The notes beneath the pieces were generated by a model. It ran no database searches. It was given only the letters and a program-made list of their open reading frames with translations, and had not been told where the DNA came from. A program made the translations under genes and the position numbers. From Cryptomeria japonica (taxonomy: Eukaryota; Streptophyta; Pinopsida; Cupressales; Cupressaceae): a DNA stretch of 64,000 bases. Position 1 is the first letter of the stretch; each line of letters begins with the position of its first letter. Location of the stretch: contig NC_081412.1 of assembly GCF_030272615.1 (NCBI RefSeq), positions 667,162,352 to 667,226,351 on the forward strand, read 5' to 3'. Below are positions 1-11,010 of this stretch, piece after piece.

Positions 1-706
1 ATCTGTATCACGCTACACACCCATGGGTCCACCTTCACGGCCAGATCAAGAGGGAGCATCCAGTTGACACTCTCCAGCCACTAGCCCTAGGGATAGGAGA
101 TGATTTTATGATGTAGAAGAGAGGTCACATTTTGGATATACAGTGACCCATATTTGTATACGATCCACACATATATATGTATATATACATGCTTCTCTTT
201 TGTCTCAAATGTGTTATCTTTAATGCTTAAAACAATGTATATTTTGCTTTGATTAAATCTAATACATTTGGTAAATGTACATGTATGTTAAGAATTTAAT
301 TTCCATGTGATTGATTTCTCAATGCTCCATGATTAAATTGACACATGTGTGACTTAATTAAAATATTTAATCAAGTACTACATTGATGATAAGGAAGAAA
401 TATGCATTAAGTCTAAGAATCATATAACTAATGTGATTTAATTTTGAACTTAAACACAACATGATACGATTCTACTTAACACATAACGACACTATATAAT
501 ATGCTAGCATAACGGGAATGTAAATCTTTTACAATTTACATAAATGAATTCAAGACAAACTATAAAGTAAGAAGACACGCTTGTCAGGAACGAAGCAATA
601 TAGATTAAACAATATAATATTTAATTCTATTTTGCTTTAATCAAGAAACACTAACATATTATACAATGTTGAAGAATTGAAAAGAAGATAGATAAGAAAC
701 GAAGAA

Positions 707-1852
707 TTAAGCATAATATCTACGCAAGTGCATAGCATTGATAGGTTCTTTAAGAGGCGTACCATCTACATCCGCTATTTTGTAAGCACCTGATCCATAA
801 TCCTCAATAACGATATATGGTCCAAGCCAATTAGGACTAAATTTTCCCTTTTCTGCAGGTAAGGCATTCACATTGCGTTGATTCTCATAAAGGACTAAGT
901 CACCTACTGAGAAGGAACATTGAATGACCTTATCATTATAGCTTCGTTGTAGGGTTTTGTGATATGCTTGAATATGCTCAAGAGTGTTTATGCGCTGTTC
1001 ATCAAGCATCTCAAGCTGTTGAAGTCGTTGTTCTCTATAAGAGTCATCATCTACTATACCTTTGAGAGAAACCCTAAGTGATGGAATCTCTAATTCTAAG
1101 GGCATAATAGCGTCAGCACCATAAACAAGATTATAAGGAGTAGTTCCCGTAGCAATTCGTACACTCGTCTGGTAGGCCCAAAGAGCATAGATTAGCTGGT
1201 TACTCCAATCCTTACCATGCTTATTCATGGTTTTACGAAGAATTTGTTCAATTATCTTATTGGATGATTCGGCTTGACCATTTGACTGAGGATAATATGG
1301 TGTAGAAAATCGATGTTTGATATGATACTTCTCGAGGAATTTCTTCACGTCCTTATTCTTAAATGATGTCCCATTATCTGAGATTATAGTGGAAGGTATC
1401 CCAAATCGAGAAATAATGTTTTCTAGAAGAAATTGACAAATCACTTCAGCAGTAGTGGAGCGAAGGGGAATAGCTTCTACCCACTTCGTAAAGTAATTTG
1501 TTGCTGTTATAATGAAGGTGTGTCCTTGAGATGAAGGAGGGGAGATTTTTCCAATAAGATCCAAACCCCATGCGGAGAAAGGCCAAGAAGCTACTTGAGA
1601 ACGAAGTTCTTGGGCAGGAGCATGAATCAGATTATTGTGTTGTTGGCATTGATGACATTTCTTAACAAATAAAAAGGAATCTTTCTGCATAGTTTGCCAA
1701 TAGTATCCCATACGAAGCAATCTATGAACCAAGGATTTGTCCCCAAAATGCCCCCCACAGGCACCTGAATGTTCCTCTTCAAGAGCAACAAGGATTTCTA
1801 ATTCGAAATAGGACTTAATTAGGGTTTTTGATTGAAAAGATGCGAAGGGCAC
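707..1852 (-). CDS. Ty3/gypsy integrase fused in frame to LTR-derived N-terminus
   Basis: This is an open frame of 381 codons. The first ~19 residues are read from LTR sequence; the rest is integrase. In order: a zinc-binding HHCC region (H28 and H35, then C66 and C69 in KKCHQCQQH), the catalytic core with D98 (GLDLIG), D159 (SDNGTSF) and E195 (QAESSNK), giving 35 residues between the second D and the E, and a C-terminal GPY/F-like tail (KFSPNWLGPY) ending MHLRRYYA. Integrase joins the cDNA ends to target DNA. Protease, RT and RNase H are absent, so this is a deletion derivative. The frame has stayed open and the three catalytic acids are intact. Against B's integrase it differs at scattered positions. 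Whether it is ever expressed is unknown. Confidence 0.9.
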   Translation of the reverse strand: MPFASFQSKTLIKSYFELEILVALEEEHSGACGGHFGDKSLVHRLLRMGYYWQTMQKDSFLFVKKCHQCQQHNNLIHAPAQELRSQVASWPFSAWGLDLIGKISPPSSQGHTFIITATNYFTKWVEAIPLRSTTAEVICQFLLENIISRFGIPSTIISDNGTSFKNKDVKKFLEKYHIKHRFSTPYYPQSNGQAESSNKIIEQILRKTMNKHGKDWSNQLIYALWAYQTSVRIATGTTPYNLVYGADAIMPLELEIPSLRVSLKGIVDDDSYREQRLQQLEMLDEQRINTLEHIQAYHKTLQRSYNDKVIQCSFSVGDLVLYENQRNVNALPAEKGKFSPNWLGPYIVIEDYGSGAYKIADVDGTPLKEPINAMHLRRYYA

Positions 1853-2039
1853 GCTTTAGTGAAAGGGCCCAATTTTATGATGTAGAGAATGATGAAATAG
1901 GACCTTAGACCTAATTAATTTGATTAATTAAGTGCTAAAGGAGAAATGCAATGCAGAATGTAAAATGCACTAAGGCTGGTACTAAACTAGGTGTGAAATT
2001 GTACCACCCTAGCGAGTGCGTACAATTTACGATGCTACA
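1800..2039 (-). repeat. LTR fragment of element A
   Basis: The reverse complement of this stretch starts TGTAGCATCG and continues GTACGCACTCGCTAGG, matching the start of B's LTRs at 39397 and 50505. It stops after the 'tcctattt' word that lies about 240 bp into B's LTR, where integrase sequence begins. The junction lies near 1797-1802, with only a few bases of shared sequence. Confidence 0.85.
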
Positions 2040-2121
2040 AGAAGAAAGAAGAACTAAAAAGGTCAAAAAAATTGAAGGTATACCAAAAGGATAAGGATAA
2101 GGTGGACTACCAAATATAAAA

Positions 2122-3596
2122 GTGAGAGACAATTTTCCACCACCTATTGTTGCTCCACTGGTTAAGACAGATGCAACACCGGCTACTAAGGATGTGGAGA
2201 CTCCACATGAGGATACAAATCCTAATTTTGAAGTTTTGTACACAATGAACATTGATACTCAAGAGGTCAATATTGTGGTCGATAAAGAGACCACTGAGGA
2301 AGAGAAGAAATATGTGGCTATTGAGTCACCGATTGAAAATATTGAGGGGGAGACATATGCAGAACACACAATGGAATATATTGAGATTGGGGTTGAGACA
2401 CAAGTTGAAACACTAGCTGTTAACATTGAACAAACTGAGTATGCATAGGTACACTTGGATACTGGCATGGTCACTAATACTGTCAATGCAAGCACTGAAA
2501 AACCAACTGAGACTAAGAAACCAGTTGTAGAAAATATAGAGAAACCTACAGAGTCACCAGTAGTAAATAGTGAAGAGGTGCAAACAGAGAAACCGACAGT
2601 GGATACCACTGAGAAACCATCAGATAAACCGGCAGTAGAGAGCACAGTAAAACCCACTGATAAATGGGCAGAGAAACAAGTAGAGCAACAGGTTCATTCA
2701 CAGATACATACAGAGATAGTGCCACCGGCAACAGTTGAGAAACCTAAACCTTTGCTGATAGAAATGCAAACACAAACTGACCCACCAGAGGTCGAGGCAA
2801 GCAAAGTGGTTGCTCACACTGGCAGCATGGAGATTGTGAAGGTAGTTGGACAATCATCTAGTACTTCCATGACTAAATTCAAACCAACTAATGTAACTGA
2901 GGTATTATTAGATTCAATTAAGAAAATCACATATTGTAATGTATTAGCATACAAGGCTATATATGATACCATCCCCATTCTTAAATTGATTGCACCCAAG
3001 TACAATGTAGACAATAAATATTCTTTGAGTCAATTAGACACATTGTTTAAGTACATCACTGGCAACATATTGACTGTGGAACAAATAAATGAGGAGACAT
3101 TCAAGGAGAAAATGAATAAGGAAAAAGAGAAATTCTTTGATGAGACAATAAAGAAGTGCATGGGACACATTGACACCCTCTTACCAGCATTGAGTAAAAC
3201 AATAATGGAGTTTAAGGAATTATATATAGATACATGTAAGACCAATCTTCTGATAGTAGATATTGACAAGGAAATAAACAAAGTGCAAAAAGAAATAGAT
3301 GATATAGCTGAAAATATCATTCATTCATCAGCACCACTATCATTTATAGAATAGGAGATAACTAGATTTGACAATAAAATTAAAAAATTGGAAAAGGAGA
3401 AGGAAAGAATAAAAGCAAGGCAAAAGAGCTTAAATGCAGACTCGGTCCAAAATTGGATAACCTCATCTCTTTGAGAAAAGATATCTTAGAGGCACTTGTT
3501 CAGGGACAGAAGACATCGAAAGAGCAAATGCATCACCTCACCGGTACCAATCAAAGAATAGAGGCAGCATTGATGGACAGTGATAGGTTCACTTAG
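2122..3596 (+). pseudogene. Extra ORF of element H, coiled-coil protein of unknown function
   Basis: Two open stretches, 2122-2448 and 2455-3354, lie in the same frame with a single TAG between them, and reading continues to about 3596 through more stops. The first 200 residues are low-complexity and rich in Glu, Lys, Pro and Thr, with repeated EKPT/EKPS motifs. The C-terminal half is helical and charged, with coiled-coil character (for example KEINKVQKEIDDIAENI). It ends about 250 bp before the polypurine tract. I recognise no domain. Position and composition match the 3' half of the extra ORF in element C (19021-19983), so the two are probably diverged homologues. Function unknown. Confidence 0.6.
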
Positions 3597-3850
3597 AGCC
3601 TAAATTTTGTATTAGCAGACCTATTTCAGATTGTAACCAACCGATTACAAGGTTCTAACTGAAACTACACTCAGTTGACATTTTGACAACCTTTGTCATT
3701 GATATCAAAGGGGGAGTAATAGAGAAGATAAAAATGATTGACAAAAGAAATCATCTGCTCAAGGGGAGCACACAATTTTGGTAAGATTTTTGGAACTTCA
3801 ATTTTTGGATACAATTTTGAATTTTTCTCATGGGTGTTGCCATCAATGCC

Positions 3851-3862
3851 AAAGGGGGAGAT
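3851..3862 (+). promoter_or_regulatory. Polypurine tract of element H
   Basis: The purine run AAAGGGGGAGAT abuts the LTR start TGTTGG. This is the usual priming site for plus-strand DNA synthesis. The same motif with one change sits at 20192-20203 in element C. Confidence 0.85.
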
Positions 3863-4589
3863 TGTTGGCATTGCACACTCCAATGAGAATTGTAAGTGAT
3901 TGAATGTATTTTCATTGATGGAAACCTTGCAATCTTATGGCACCGGCAGGCACTGGCACCGGCAGACTCTACACAGGCAGATAGTTCACTGATAGCGAAA
4001 GAATGTTTACCGGAATCCTAGCCGACAGGATTTTAATTATTGTATATTGTATTTTATTGTAATATCTTTTTGTAAGCCGACATGGCATATTGTAATAAGA
4101 CTCATATATAAGTATGAGATTTTGTAGATCATTTTGTGTAGTAGATAGGATGGATATGTATCGCAAATATTAAGGCAGATTTTGAGTAAGGTTTATGGTT
4201 ATTGTATGAGCTTAAACTGGTACTGAACCTAGCATAGAAAATGATTTTTGTAGTAGTACATCATATTGGATTTCCATAATCCATTTTGTAAGTCAGTGAG
4301 ACTTCTTTTGTAATTGAGCAGTGAGCTCTAGGCAGTTGGCCTTCCTGCATGTGTAGGCACCACACTATTGTAAGTAATATCCATTCATTGGCCAGTGAAT
4401 AAATATTGTGGGTCACAAATCCCATCGATGTTTTTCCCACATTGGGTTTCCTCACCAAAAATCTTGTGTTATGGTGTGCTTTCTATGTTGTGTTTATTGT
4501 TCATATTTACTGCATTAGTTCTTGTTTACCGGTTAGATACTGATTCACCCCCCCTCTCAGTATCTTTGGGACTTTCATCAATCCTAACA
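3863..4589 (+). repeat. 3' LTR of element H
   Basis: The LTR is 727 bp, begins TGTTGGCATTG and ends ATCCTAACA, so the ends are short inverted repeats. A TATA-like word (ATATATAAG, 4104-4112) lies a third of the way in. Near the 3' end is a C-run followed by CTCTCAGTATC, as in element C. The 5' partner LTR is not in the window. Flanking bases after it are TACCT. Confidence 0.8.
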
Positions 4590-4594
4590 TACCT

Positions 4595-5037
4595 AGCTCA
4601 AGTGGAGCTCCAATCTCAGTCTGATCAGGTTTATTATCATAGCCTTTCAATAGTGCATTCATCCTTTGAATATATTGAGCAATACAATGAGTATCATCTT
4701 TAACTAGTTGAATCATCTCGTCCAATAATCTTAGTCTCCTTGTTTTAGAATGAAATTGTCCTTTATATTTAGCAAGAAATGCTAATAATCCTTCATGAGA
4801 CAACTCACGAAAATATTGGATAAAAACTCTATCAATAATCTCTTGTTCCTAATATAAAATCAACTTCCATTTATTTTCAAGAATTGAATATAAAGAATCA
4901 TAAATGTCCTTTTGAATATCTTGTGGTAATCGGTTATTTTGATACATGTAATTGATTACCTCATTTACCACTTCTTGTTTTTGACCTTCATCCAAAAAAA
5001 TAGAATGAAATATTCGGTAACCAATAACAATTGTCAC
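4595..5037 (-). pseudogene. Extra ORF remnant in element J
   Basis: Two open pieces on the minus strand (5037-4849 and from about 4830 to 4595) give a charged helical protein with segments such as QEVVNEVINYMYQNN and LLDEMIQLVKDDTHCIAQY. They are separated by a stop and have no convincing ATG. I recognise no domain. The location after gag suggests the N-terminal part of an extra ORF like that of element C, but direct similarity is not obvious by eye. Confidence 0.4.
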
Positions 5038-5634
5038 AAATATGACTCCATAGCTTCAACAGTGATAAAAAGACTTTTTGTTGGTGTAGATGATGATGAC
5101 ATTCAAAATAATCTGATATACGAGAGAAGATTGATCAAAATACCTTGTTCCCTTCATGTTGCTAGGGTTATTGGTTGCTCTCTCGCTTGCACACCCAATT
5201 TTTCTTCCTTCACTTCAAATTTGATTCAACTTATTAAACTGTAGCATAAATTCATTCTCAATCTGCTAACAATACTCTGTTTCACTCTGCAAGTGCTCAC
5301 AAAATTCTTCTTTGAATGATATTAGGGTAAAAATGACAGTAAAACTTTCTTTTATTAACTTACCCACTGTATTTATTATACTACCGATAGGGTAACAAAC
5401 CCTAATTACCACTTAACAAACTCACCTATATCAATAGGCATATCAACCGGTTAGTAAACCTTAGAAAACCGATTCACAATAATATCAAAATTATTATTTT
5501 GCAACTCAAAATGCAAAATTTCTTACCATACTCTCTTTAAGGGGTCTGGAAATGGATTTGTTGATATGCTCCCCTTAGGCTTGTTCAAAAACTCAATTTA
5601 CTGGTGTAGCATTCTCCACACTCAGTGAAGGGTT
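5038..5634 (-). other. Non-coding stretch in element J
   Basis: AT-rich sequence between the two decayed ORFs of element J. No frame of useful length with recognisable motifs is seen; it probably contains degraded internal sequence or untranslated leader of the extra ORF. Confidence 0.4.
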
Positions 5635-6825
5635 TTATTCTTTCGATGGCTTGTCCTCACTTTTTTTCTTCTTCCAAATCCTATTCATCTCCGCTTTGGT
5701 TTCTTCAACATCAACTTTCTTTCCTTTCCGATCTTCATTGTGACTTACCAGTTGGTTCTTCTTAGTTCTACAGAACTTAGCCACATGTCCAAAGGTGTTG
5801 TGAATTGTGCAAATCACATTGGTTACTTTCTCCATCTCATAGGGACTAAACCAGTTGACATAAGGTTTTCATTAGTTCATGTTTCTCCGGTTGTCATAAG
5901 TCCTTCTCCAATCACTGATAGATCTTGAATTCATGTGAGGTGTTGGGTTATTTTCTCCATATCTACATTCTAGTAATCTATGCCCATACATATTTCATTT
6001 GTAACAATGACCTTAAAATCTTCTAGACACATATCTAGTATTAGAATTATAGCATGTTTTCTCATTAGATCTGCATCTACACATATTGGTAGTATGTCTA
6101 GGTTTAACACAGTGAAAACAAACTGGTTTAAACTTCTTCTTACCTAATTTCATGCCTTTAGATACTGGTTTGTCTTTTGATGAAGTATCCTTTGATTTAG
6201 AAGACTCACCTTGCTCAAATATGTTGAATCCTAATCCAGATGTGTCACCTTTCATCCTCTGGGATTGGATCTATTCATCCAGCATAGAGGAGCTCTTGTT
6301 GAATTTTTCAAGCTTCTCATTGGCCTCAATAAGATCTTTGGTAAGATATTCATTATGCTTCATAAGGGTCTCTCTAAGAGACATTGCCATTTCAAGATTT
6401 GCTTGTAAAGATTAATTTTCTTCCTTCTCTTCTTGTCGGTGTTCATGCAAAGTTGCATTCTATTGCTTGATCTTAGAGATCTCATGATCTTTCTCTTTGA
6501 TCAGGTCTTCAGTTGCCTTCCTTGCTTCAAGGTCTTGACTCATACGGATTGTGACAGCTTCAAGTCTTGTCCTTAGATTAATTTTTTCACCATTCAGTTT
6601 CTCCACTTCTTAGATCAGTGCATCAATGTTGGCCTCATCTGAAGAGATATTGTCAGAGATCTCCAATAATTGCTCAGTCGGTTCTCTCCTCTTTACTTGT
6701 GGAGCTTTGAATCTACCTCTCAAGGTTTCTAGCTCATCCCTAGTCGCATCAAGTACTCTAGCCATCTCTCTATAACTAATATCCCCCATAATGGATTTGG
6801 GGTTTCCTTCCAAGTGGTTAGGCAT
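5635..6825 (-). pseudogene. Decayed gag-like ORF with CCHC zinc knuckles (element J)
   Basis: From 6825 downward on the minus strand the reading begins MPNHLEGNPKSIMGDIS, goes through a coiled-coil region (YREMARVLDATRDELETLR and following), then a basic linker and degenerate zinc knuckles: CFHCVKPRHTTNMC (from 6255 downward), CYNSNTRYVSRRF, and further on CTIHNTFGHVAKFC (near 5810). Zinc knuckles of this type bind the element RNA in the Gag nucleocapsid. The frame is broken by several stops and key Cys or Gly positions are altered, so it cannot make a full Gag. The start lies just downstream of the primer site, as expected. Confidence 0.7.
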
Positions 6826-6837
6826 TAAGGAAGCTAG

Positions 6838-6849
6838 GCTCTGGTACCA
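6838..6849 (-). promoter_or_regulatory. Primer-binding site of element J
   Basis: The minus strand reads TGGTACCAGAGC, one base away from the plant tRNA-iMet-complementary word TGGTATCAGAGC. It lies two bases inside the LTR edge. Confidence 0.8.
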
Positions 6850-6851
6850 AT

Positions 6852-7380
6852 TGATAGACTTTTAAAGAATTGATAGGGTGGTGAATCAATGATAGAAAAA
6901 ACAATAACACTTTAATCCCAGATCGGTAAAAACATTTAACTAGTTTACTTAAGACTTTGTATGTTATCCAAAGTGTTATAAAAGCATACACAACAAGTAA
7001 GACATTCAACATAACACAAGTAATTATACATGGAAAACCCAACTGGGAAAAAACACAGTGAGATGGAACTCACAAGTTAACTATCTGCAAAAATAGGTAA
7101 CTGACTAGTTAAGGTCTACAAAGTGTTTTTTGGGAGGAGATCCTGTTAAAGATCCCAAGCCTTGTTAGGAGCTATACCTGGTTAAAGGTAACCCCATAAC
7201 TGACTATCAAGGTACTCACTTATCATCCATCCTCTTATCTCAAAGAAACCACACCAATGCACAAGTGACCAAAGACAAGGCCATCTAACAAGTTTGCATA
7301 AGCACTGAATCAAACCTCATGGATATAGACAGTCCACTTTTGAGTTATCCCACTACAACTGAATAGGTGATCAGCCAACA
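6852..7380 (-). repeat. 5' LTR of element J
   Basis: On the minus strand it would begin TGTTGGCTGATC (7380) and end TCTATCA (6852), directly before the primer site. The start resembles the TGTTGGC starts of the H and C LTRs. The partner LTR is not in the window, so the outer edge is inferred from the TGTTGG word alone. Confidence 0.55.
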
Positions 7381-7887
7381 CAACTACATAACTCACAGAT
7401 CCAATCAGCTACATATGAACTCACTATCACATTAGGTACATGCAAAATGAGATCTCAAAGAGAATATTCATGTAGACAACATGACTTAAGCACCAAATCA
7501 TGCACATATCTGGTTTGCCAATCATGTCCACATCAAGCATCGTAGTCTAGGAATCCATCAAGCACCACCATAGAAATGGTAAGTGAAAAACATGATCAAC
7601 ATCCCCATGTAGAGAAAGAATCTCACCTCCTCTTACCATGCACAAAACATGCATGTAGAGCTGCAACTATCTCATTTAGAAACCCCTAAAAGAAACAAGG
7701 CATAGACAATAGCTCTTCAGCATATCCACAAGACTCTTAGTATTTTAGAGCACCTCCACGATCAATCCATTATAAGCTCCAACAGTCATGAAGTTCTCCA
7801 AGAAAATGACCAAAGTACTCAATACCAAGATACACCTCTATTGAGATGTCATATTGCCAAGGCAACAATGTAGGCACTAGCATCACT

Positions 7888-8663
7888 CTAAGAAGACTCG
7901 GTGTCAGAAGAATTCTTCTTCTCCTTCTCCTCACAATCCTTTCGGATATGGCTAGTCTGCCCATAATTCCAACATCTCACCTTGGACTTATTTCCAGGAG
8001 ACTTTGATCTCCCCTGTAACTTGGATTTGGACTTCTTGTCCATTCACTTGCCTTTTTCCTTTGATTTTCCCCATACCACTAGAGCATCCTTAACCATCTC
8101 ATAATATTTCCTTCGTGCTTCCTCTGACAGCAATGAAGTAACCACATCTTCCATCTTGAAAGTGGTTGTTGTACTTCCAATAGCCATCACCAAATAATCC
8201 CATGTGTTAGCCAAGGAACATAGAAAAAGTATACAATGATCCTCATCACTGATTGTTACACCTACAGAAATTAACTGTGCAACAATCATGTTGAAAATAT
8301 TCAGATGGTCTACTACAAATTTACCTTCATCCATCTTTAAGGAGTAAATATTTTTCCTCGGGAATAACTTATTTACTAGAGACTTTCCTTTATAAATGTC
8401 ACCAAGCTTCTTCCATAGTGAATTTGTTGTCTTCTCCTCATTAACATTAATAGAACATAATCTGCAAGATAGAGTTGAATCAGCCCTTTGGATTTCCTAT
8501 TGGTAAGATCCCAGTCCTCTTTCTTCATGCCTATAGGTTTAGTTCCAGACACAGCAACCCAGATATCCCTATCCGCCAATAGGTCTTCTATCTTGAGTTT
8601 CCATAGCTCCTAGTTACTACCATTTAACTTCTCAATTTCTACTCTTCCTGATGTGCTCACCAT
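7888..8663 (-). pseudogene. Ty1/copia gag (UBN2-type) with zinc knuckle, decayed
   Basis: The minus-strand frame opens MVSTSGRVEIEKLNGSN, has a stop where the family has the Trp of NWxxWK, then continues through DRDIWVAVSG, DEGKFVVDHLNIFNMIVAQL and TSLLSEEARRK to a zinc knuckle CWNYGQTSHIRKDC near 7935-7970. This order is that of copia-family Gag (N-terminal DUF4219-like region, UBN2-type core, CCHC). The protein packages the element RNA in virus-like particles. One frameshift between about 8340 and 8400 and at least two stops disrupt it. The second knuckle Cys has become Tyr (CWNYGQ instead of CxxCG). Confidence 0.85.
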
Positions 8664-8753
8664 CTCAATCTGCAATCAACAGTACTCTGCAAAAATCCCA
8701 CAACAGAATTAACACAAATAGCTCATTCTACCCAAAAGGATAACAAAACTATT

Positions 8754-8765
8754 TCTCTAATACCA
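8754..8765 (-). promoter_or_regulatory. Primer-binding site of element K
   Basis: The minus strand reads GTGGTATTAGAG, near TGGTATCAGAG of the tRNA-iMet site, two bases after the LTR end. Confidence 0.75.
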
Positions 8766-8767
8766 CT

Positions 8768-9135
8768 TGTAAGGAAAGAAGAGTGTAGAAATGCCTTCCA
8801 AAGTGTTAAATTCAAAGAGAAGATAAGCAGAGATTACTCTTGATTTCATATTACAATCACTAAGATGCATATTTCCAGAATAACAGAGCAGAACATAACA
8901 AGATTCACACACAAAGTTAACACCAATATTTACGTGGGAAAACCCTTACGAGTAAAAAAAACCCACCACCTAAAATTAAATCACTTGTATTATAGTAATA
9001 AGACAATTACATACAAGTTATAGATTATGCTCTCAAATGTACATACACAGTCTCTATTCTGGCAGCATACAATAGATTGTGTCCAAACAAAGACTACATA
9101 ATTACAGACATTTTTGCAACATAGTATTTTCAACA
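8768..9135 (-). repeat. 5' LTR of element K
   Basis: 368 bp, minus-strand ends TGTTGAAAATAC and TTTCCTTACA. The edge at 8768 is fixed by the primer site; the edge at 9135 rests on the TGTTG word. The next five bases on the outside are TCCAA. Confidence 0.7.
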
Positions 9136-10136
9136 TCCAACAAAACCACCAATTTCCAACTAGTTTCCCTCAGCATTCGACCATCCAAATTGTTTCTTCT
9201 CACAACTTCTGGTCTGCAATGCAACCATTAATCAGTTGGCAGTCATAGACGTTTCTGCAACAAGTCATTCAGCCTCTGATTACGCAATCGCCCTCAGCAT
9301 CCAACCATTAAAATCAGTCTTTACCAATTTCTGGTCTACAAGAAAACCATTAGGTTCTACAAAATTCCCCCAATCTCCCTCAACATCCAACCATCGAAAT
9401 AAATCTTCTACCGACTTCTTGTCTACAAGGTAATCAACTCTTTGACCATAGTTATAGATATTTCTACAACAAGTCATTCATTCGGGTTCTACAAAAAACT
9501 ACAATGTTCAGCAGCCAACCATTAATGAACACTATGCTTTTGCAGCGTTGCAACCATTTCTTGCAATTTTTTCTTTAGTCATTTTAACTTCTATCAGAAA
9601 AATGATTCGCTTCATTTTTTCATGACTGTAACTGTCGAACGTTACAAATTTGTTGACAACACAGTTTGTAATCTACATCAGCTTCCAAACTTGTTCTATA
9701 AACACTTCGTGGGGTAGCGGGGAGAGCAAGCCTTCTTGCTTCCCCGCTAACCCATAGGTTGTTTTACATGATGCTCTTAAAGTTGTGGGGTGGTGGGGAA
9801 AGAAATGTTTCAACAACATCTGGCTAACTCGTAGGTCATTCTACATGTCATTCTTAAAGCTACAGAGTGGTGGGAAAAGCAATTTTTCCTCAATACCCTG
9901 CTAACCCGCAACACTTTTCACATGTGCTTCTCAAAGTTGTGAGGTGACGGGAAGACTAAGTCTCCTTCCCCGCTATCCCACATCGCTTCCACATGCCCTT
10001 CTCCAGCTATGCAAAAAATGAAGGATATCAACTAGCTTTGGAACATGTCGATAACACGTAAATTTTCCACACCGAACTACTCACTGCCATCTGATTGAGA
10101 ATACAACCAATAAGTTATAAAGACCCATTCTCAATA
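9136..10136. other. Non-coding stretch with imperfect internal repeats
   Basis: No coding frame with recognisable motifs. Between about 9150 and 9540 the words 'catccaaccat', 'tctggtctac' and 'acaagtcattca' recur two or three times in the same order, suggesting an old tandem duplication of 100-190 bp. From 9710 to 10010 phrases like 'gtggggtagcgggga' and 'ccccgctaaccca' recur four times at roughly 90-bp steps. Origin not recognised. Confidence 0.4.
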
Positions 10137-11010
10137 GTATTATGAGATTGTATTGCTTCTAAGGATCTGTTTTGAGTGGCTTTTGATCACTTTTTTGTTC
10201 AAGACTGTATTTACTAATTATCATTAGAAACCAATACTTGAGACTAGTCCTTGTCTGCACTTTTATGGCCATTGACGACTATGAGAACTACTTTCAGTGT
10301 TTAGCCTCATATTTTCTATGAATGACTGTGTTGTCTATGAATGTTTACTTTAGCTTTTTATCCACTATTCTTTGGAGTGTAGGACTGTCATTTTCCTCTA
10401 TGGCTCTATGTGACTACTTTTGAATCTCTATATGAATTCTTGATCTCTATATCACTATATTTTATGAGTTCCAGAGGGCTATGGAGTGCATTAATACCTT
10501 CTAGGACTGCTCTTGTGGCTACACTTTTATTGTCTATATTTGTGAGATCTCAAAGTTGGGATATTGGTGTTGAACTGTGAATACATTGTGTATTGATTTG
10601 TATCACCATCTTATGTAGTGTCTCCATACATTTATTCATCTCACTGTACTTGTGCACACTTCTTTTCATGTTTGTGAGTGGATGTTTCTATATTTCTTAG
10701 TACTCATTGTTACTTTTCTTCTTGACAATGACCATGGCATCATGGTCCTTTGAACAATTGAACTTCTTCATATGCTTTGTTGGGGTAGTGACAAATCTTT
10801 ATAGTCTGGATTCCTTTATCAAATGGAAACTTCTTTGGTATTGTTATTGTACTATGCACTGTGAGGTGCCATAATGACTGTCATATTTGATCTTGAATCT
10901 TTAAGAGGGTCTTTCTCTATCATGTGATAGCTCAAAGGACTGAATCTTATGGATTTAACTCAGCTCTAAGGATGGATCTCTACCATTCAAACTATCTTTT
11001 CATTTTTATA
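10137..11010 (+). repeat. Copy 1 of a ~0.9-kb dispersed repeat (element F, possible LTR piece)
   Basis: From 'gtattatgagattgtattgc' onward this runs parallel to 52447-53393 in the same orientation, with frequent substitutions and small gaps. Copy 2 is cut by the LTR of G at 53394. Because both lie in sequence that appears to belong to one interrupted element, they may be its two LTRs. No ORF of note. Confidence 0.6.

Larger units (their letters stand above)
1..2039 (-). mobile_element. Rearranged Ty3/gypsy element A (integrase end plus LTR fragment)
   Basis: Read on the minus strand, this segment matches two separate parts of element B. Positions 1800-2039 match the first ~240 bp of B's LTR, and 1-1799 match B from the integrase zinc domain to the spacer after pol (B about 45695-47490). 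The roughly 6 kb between them in B is missing. Position 2039 is the element's outer end (TGTAG on the minus strand). The left side runs off the window, so the far LTR and the TSD cannot be checked. Positions 1-706 are non-coding and match the AT-rich spacer downstream of pol in B, ending just short of B's antisense PMD gene. Confidence 0.88.
2040..4589 (+). mobile_element. 3' part of non-autonomous copia-like element H
   Basis: A long decayed ORF (2122-3596) is followed by a polypurine tract and an LTR beginning TGTTGG and ending CTAACA. The left part is cut at 2039 by element A, so the 5' LTR, primer site and any gag are missing. The arrangement (coiled-coil ORF, 'caaagggggagat', LTR starting TGTTGGCA, C-run followed by CTCTCAGT near the LTR end) is the same as in element C, so H and C belong to one superfamily. 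No protease, RT or integrase motif is seen. Confidence 0.75.
4590..7380 (-). mobile_element. Minus-strand non-autonomous copia-like element J (5' half)
   Basis: Read on the minus strand: a 5' LTR (6852-7380), a primer site resembling tRNA-iMet (6838-6849), a decayed gag-like ORF with zinc knuckles (5635-6825) and a further decayed ORF (4595-5037). Element H interrupts it at 4589. No pol domain is visible. The gag region resembles that of element C in layout (coiled coil, then several CCHC motifs). Confidence 0.65.
7381..9135 (-). mobile_element. Decayed Ty1/copia element K (5' part)
   Basis: On the minus strand: a 368-bp LTR (9135-8768), a primer site (8765-8754), a gag ORF (8663-7888) and about 500 bp of degraded sequence (7381-7887) with no identifiable pol. 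The element is cut by the LTR of J at 7380. The LTR starts TGTTGAAAATAC and ends CCTTACA, typical of copia LTRs. Confidence 0.75.
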
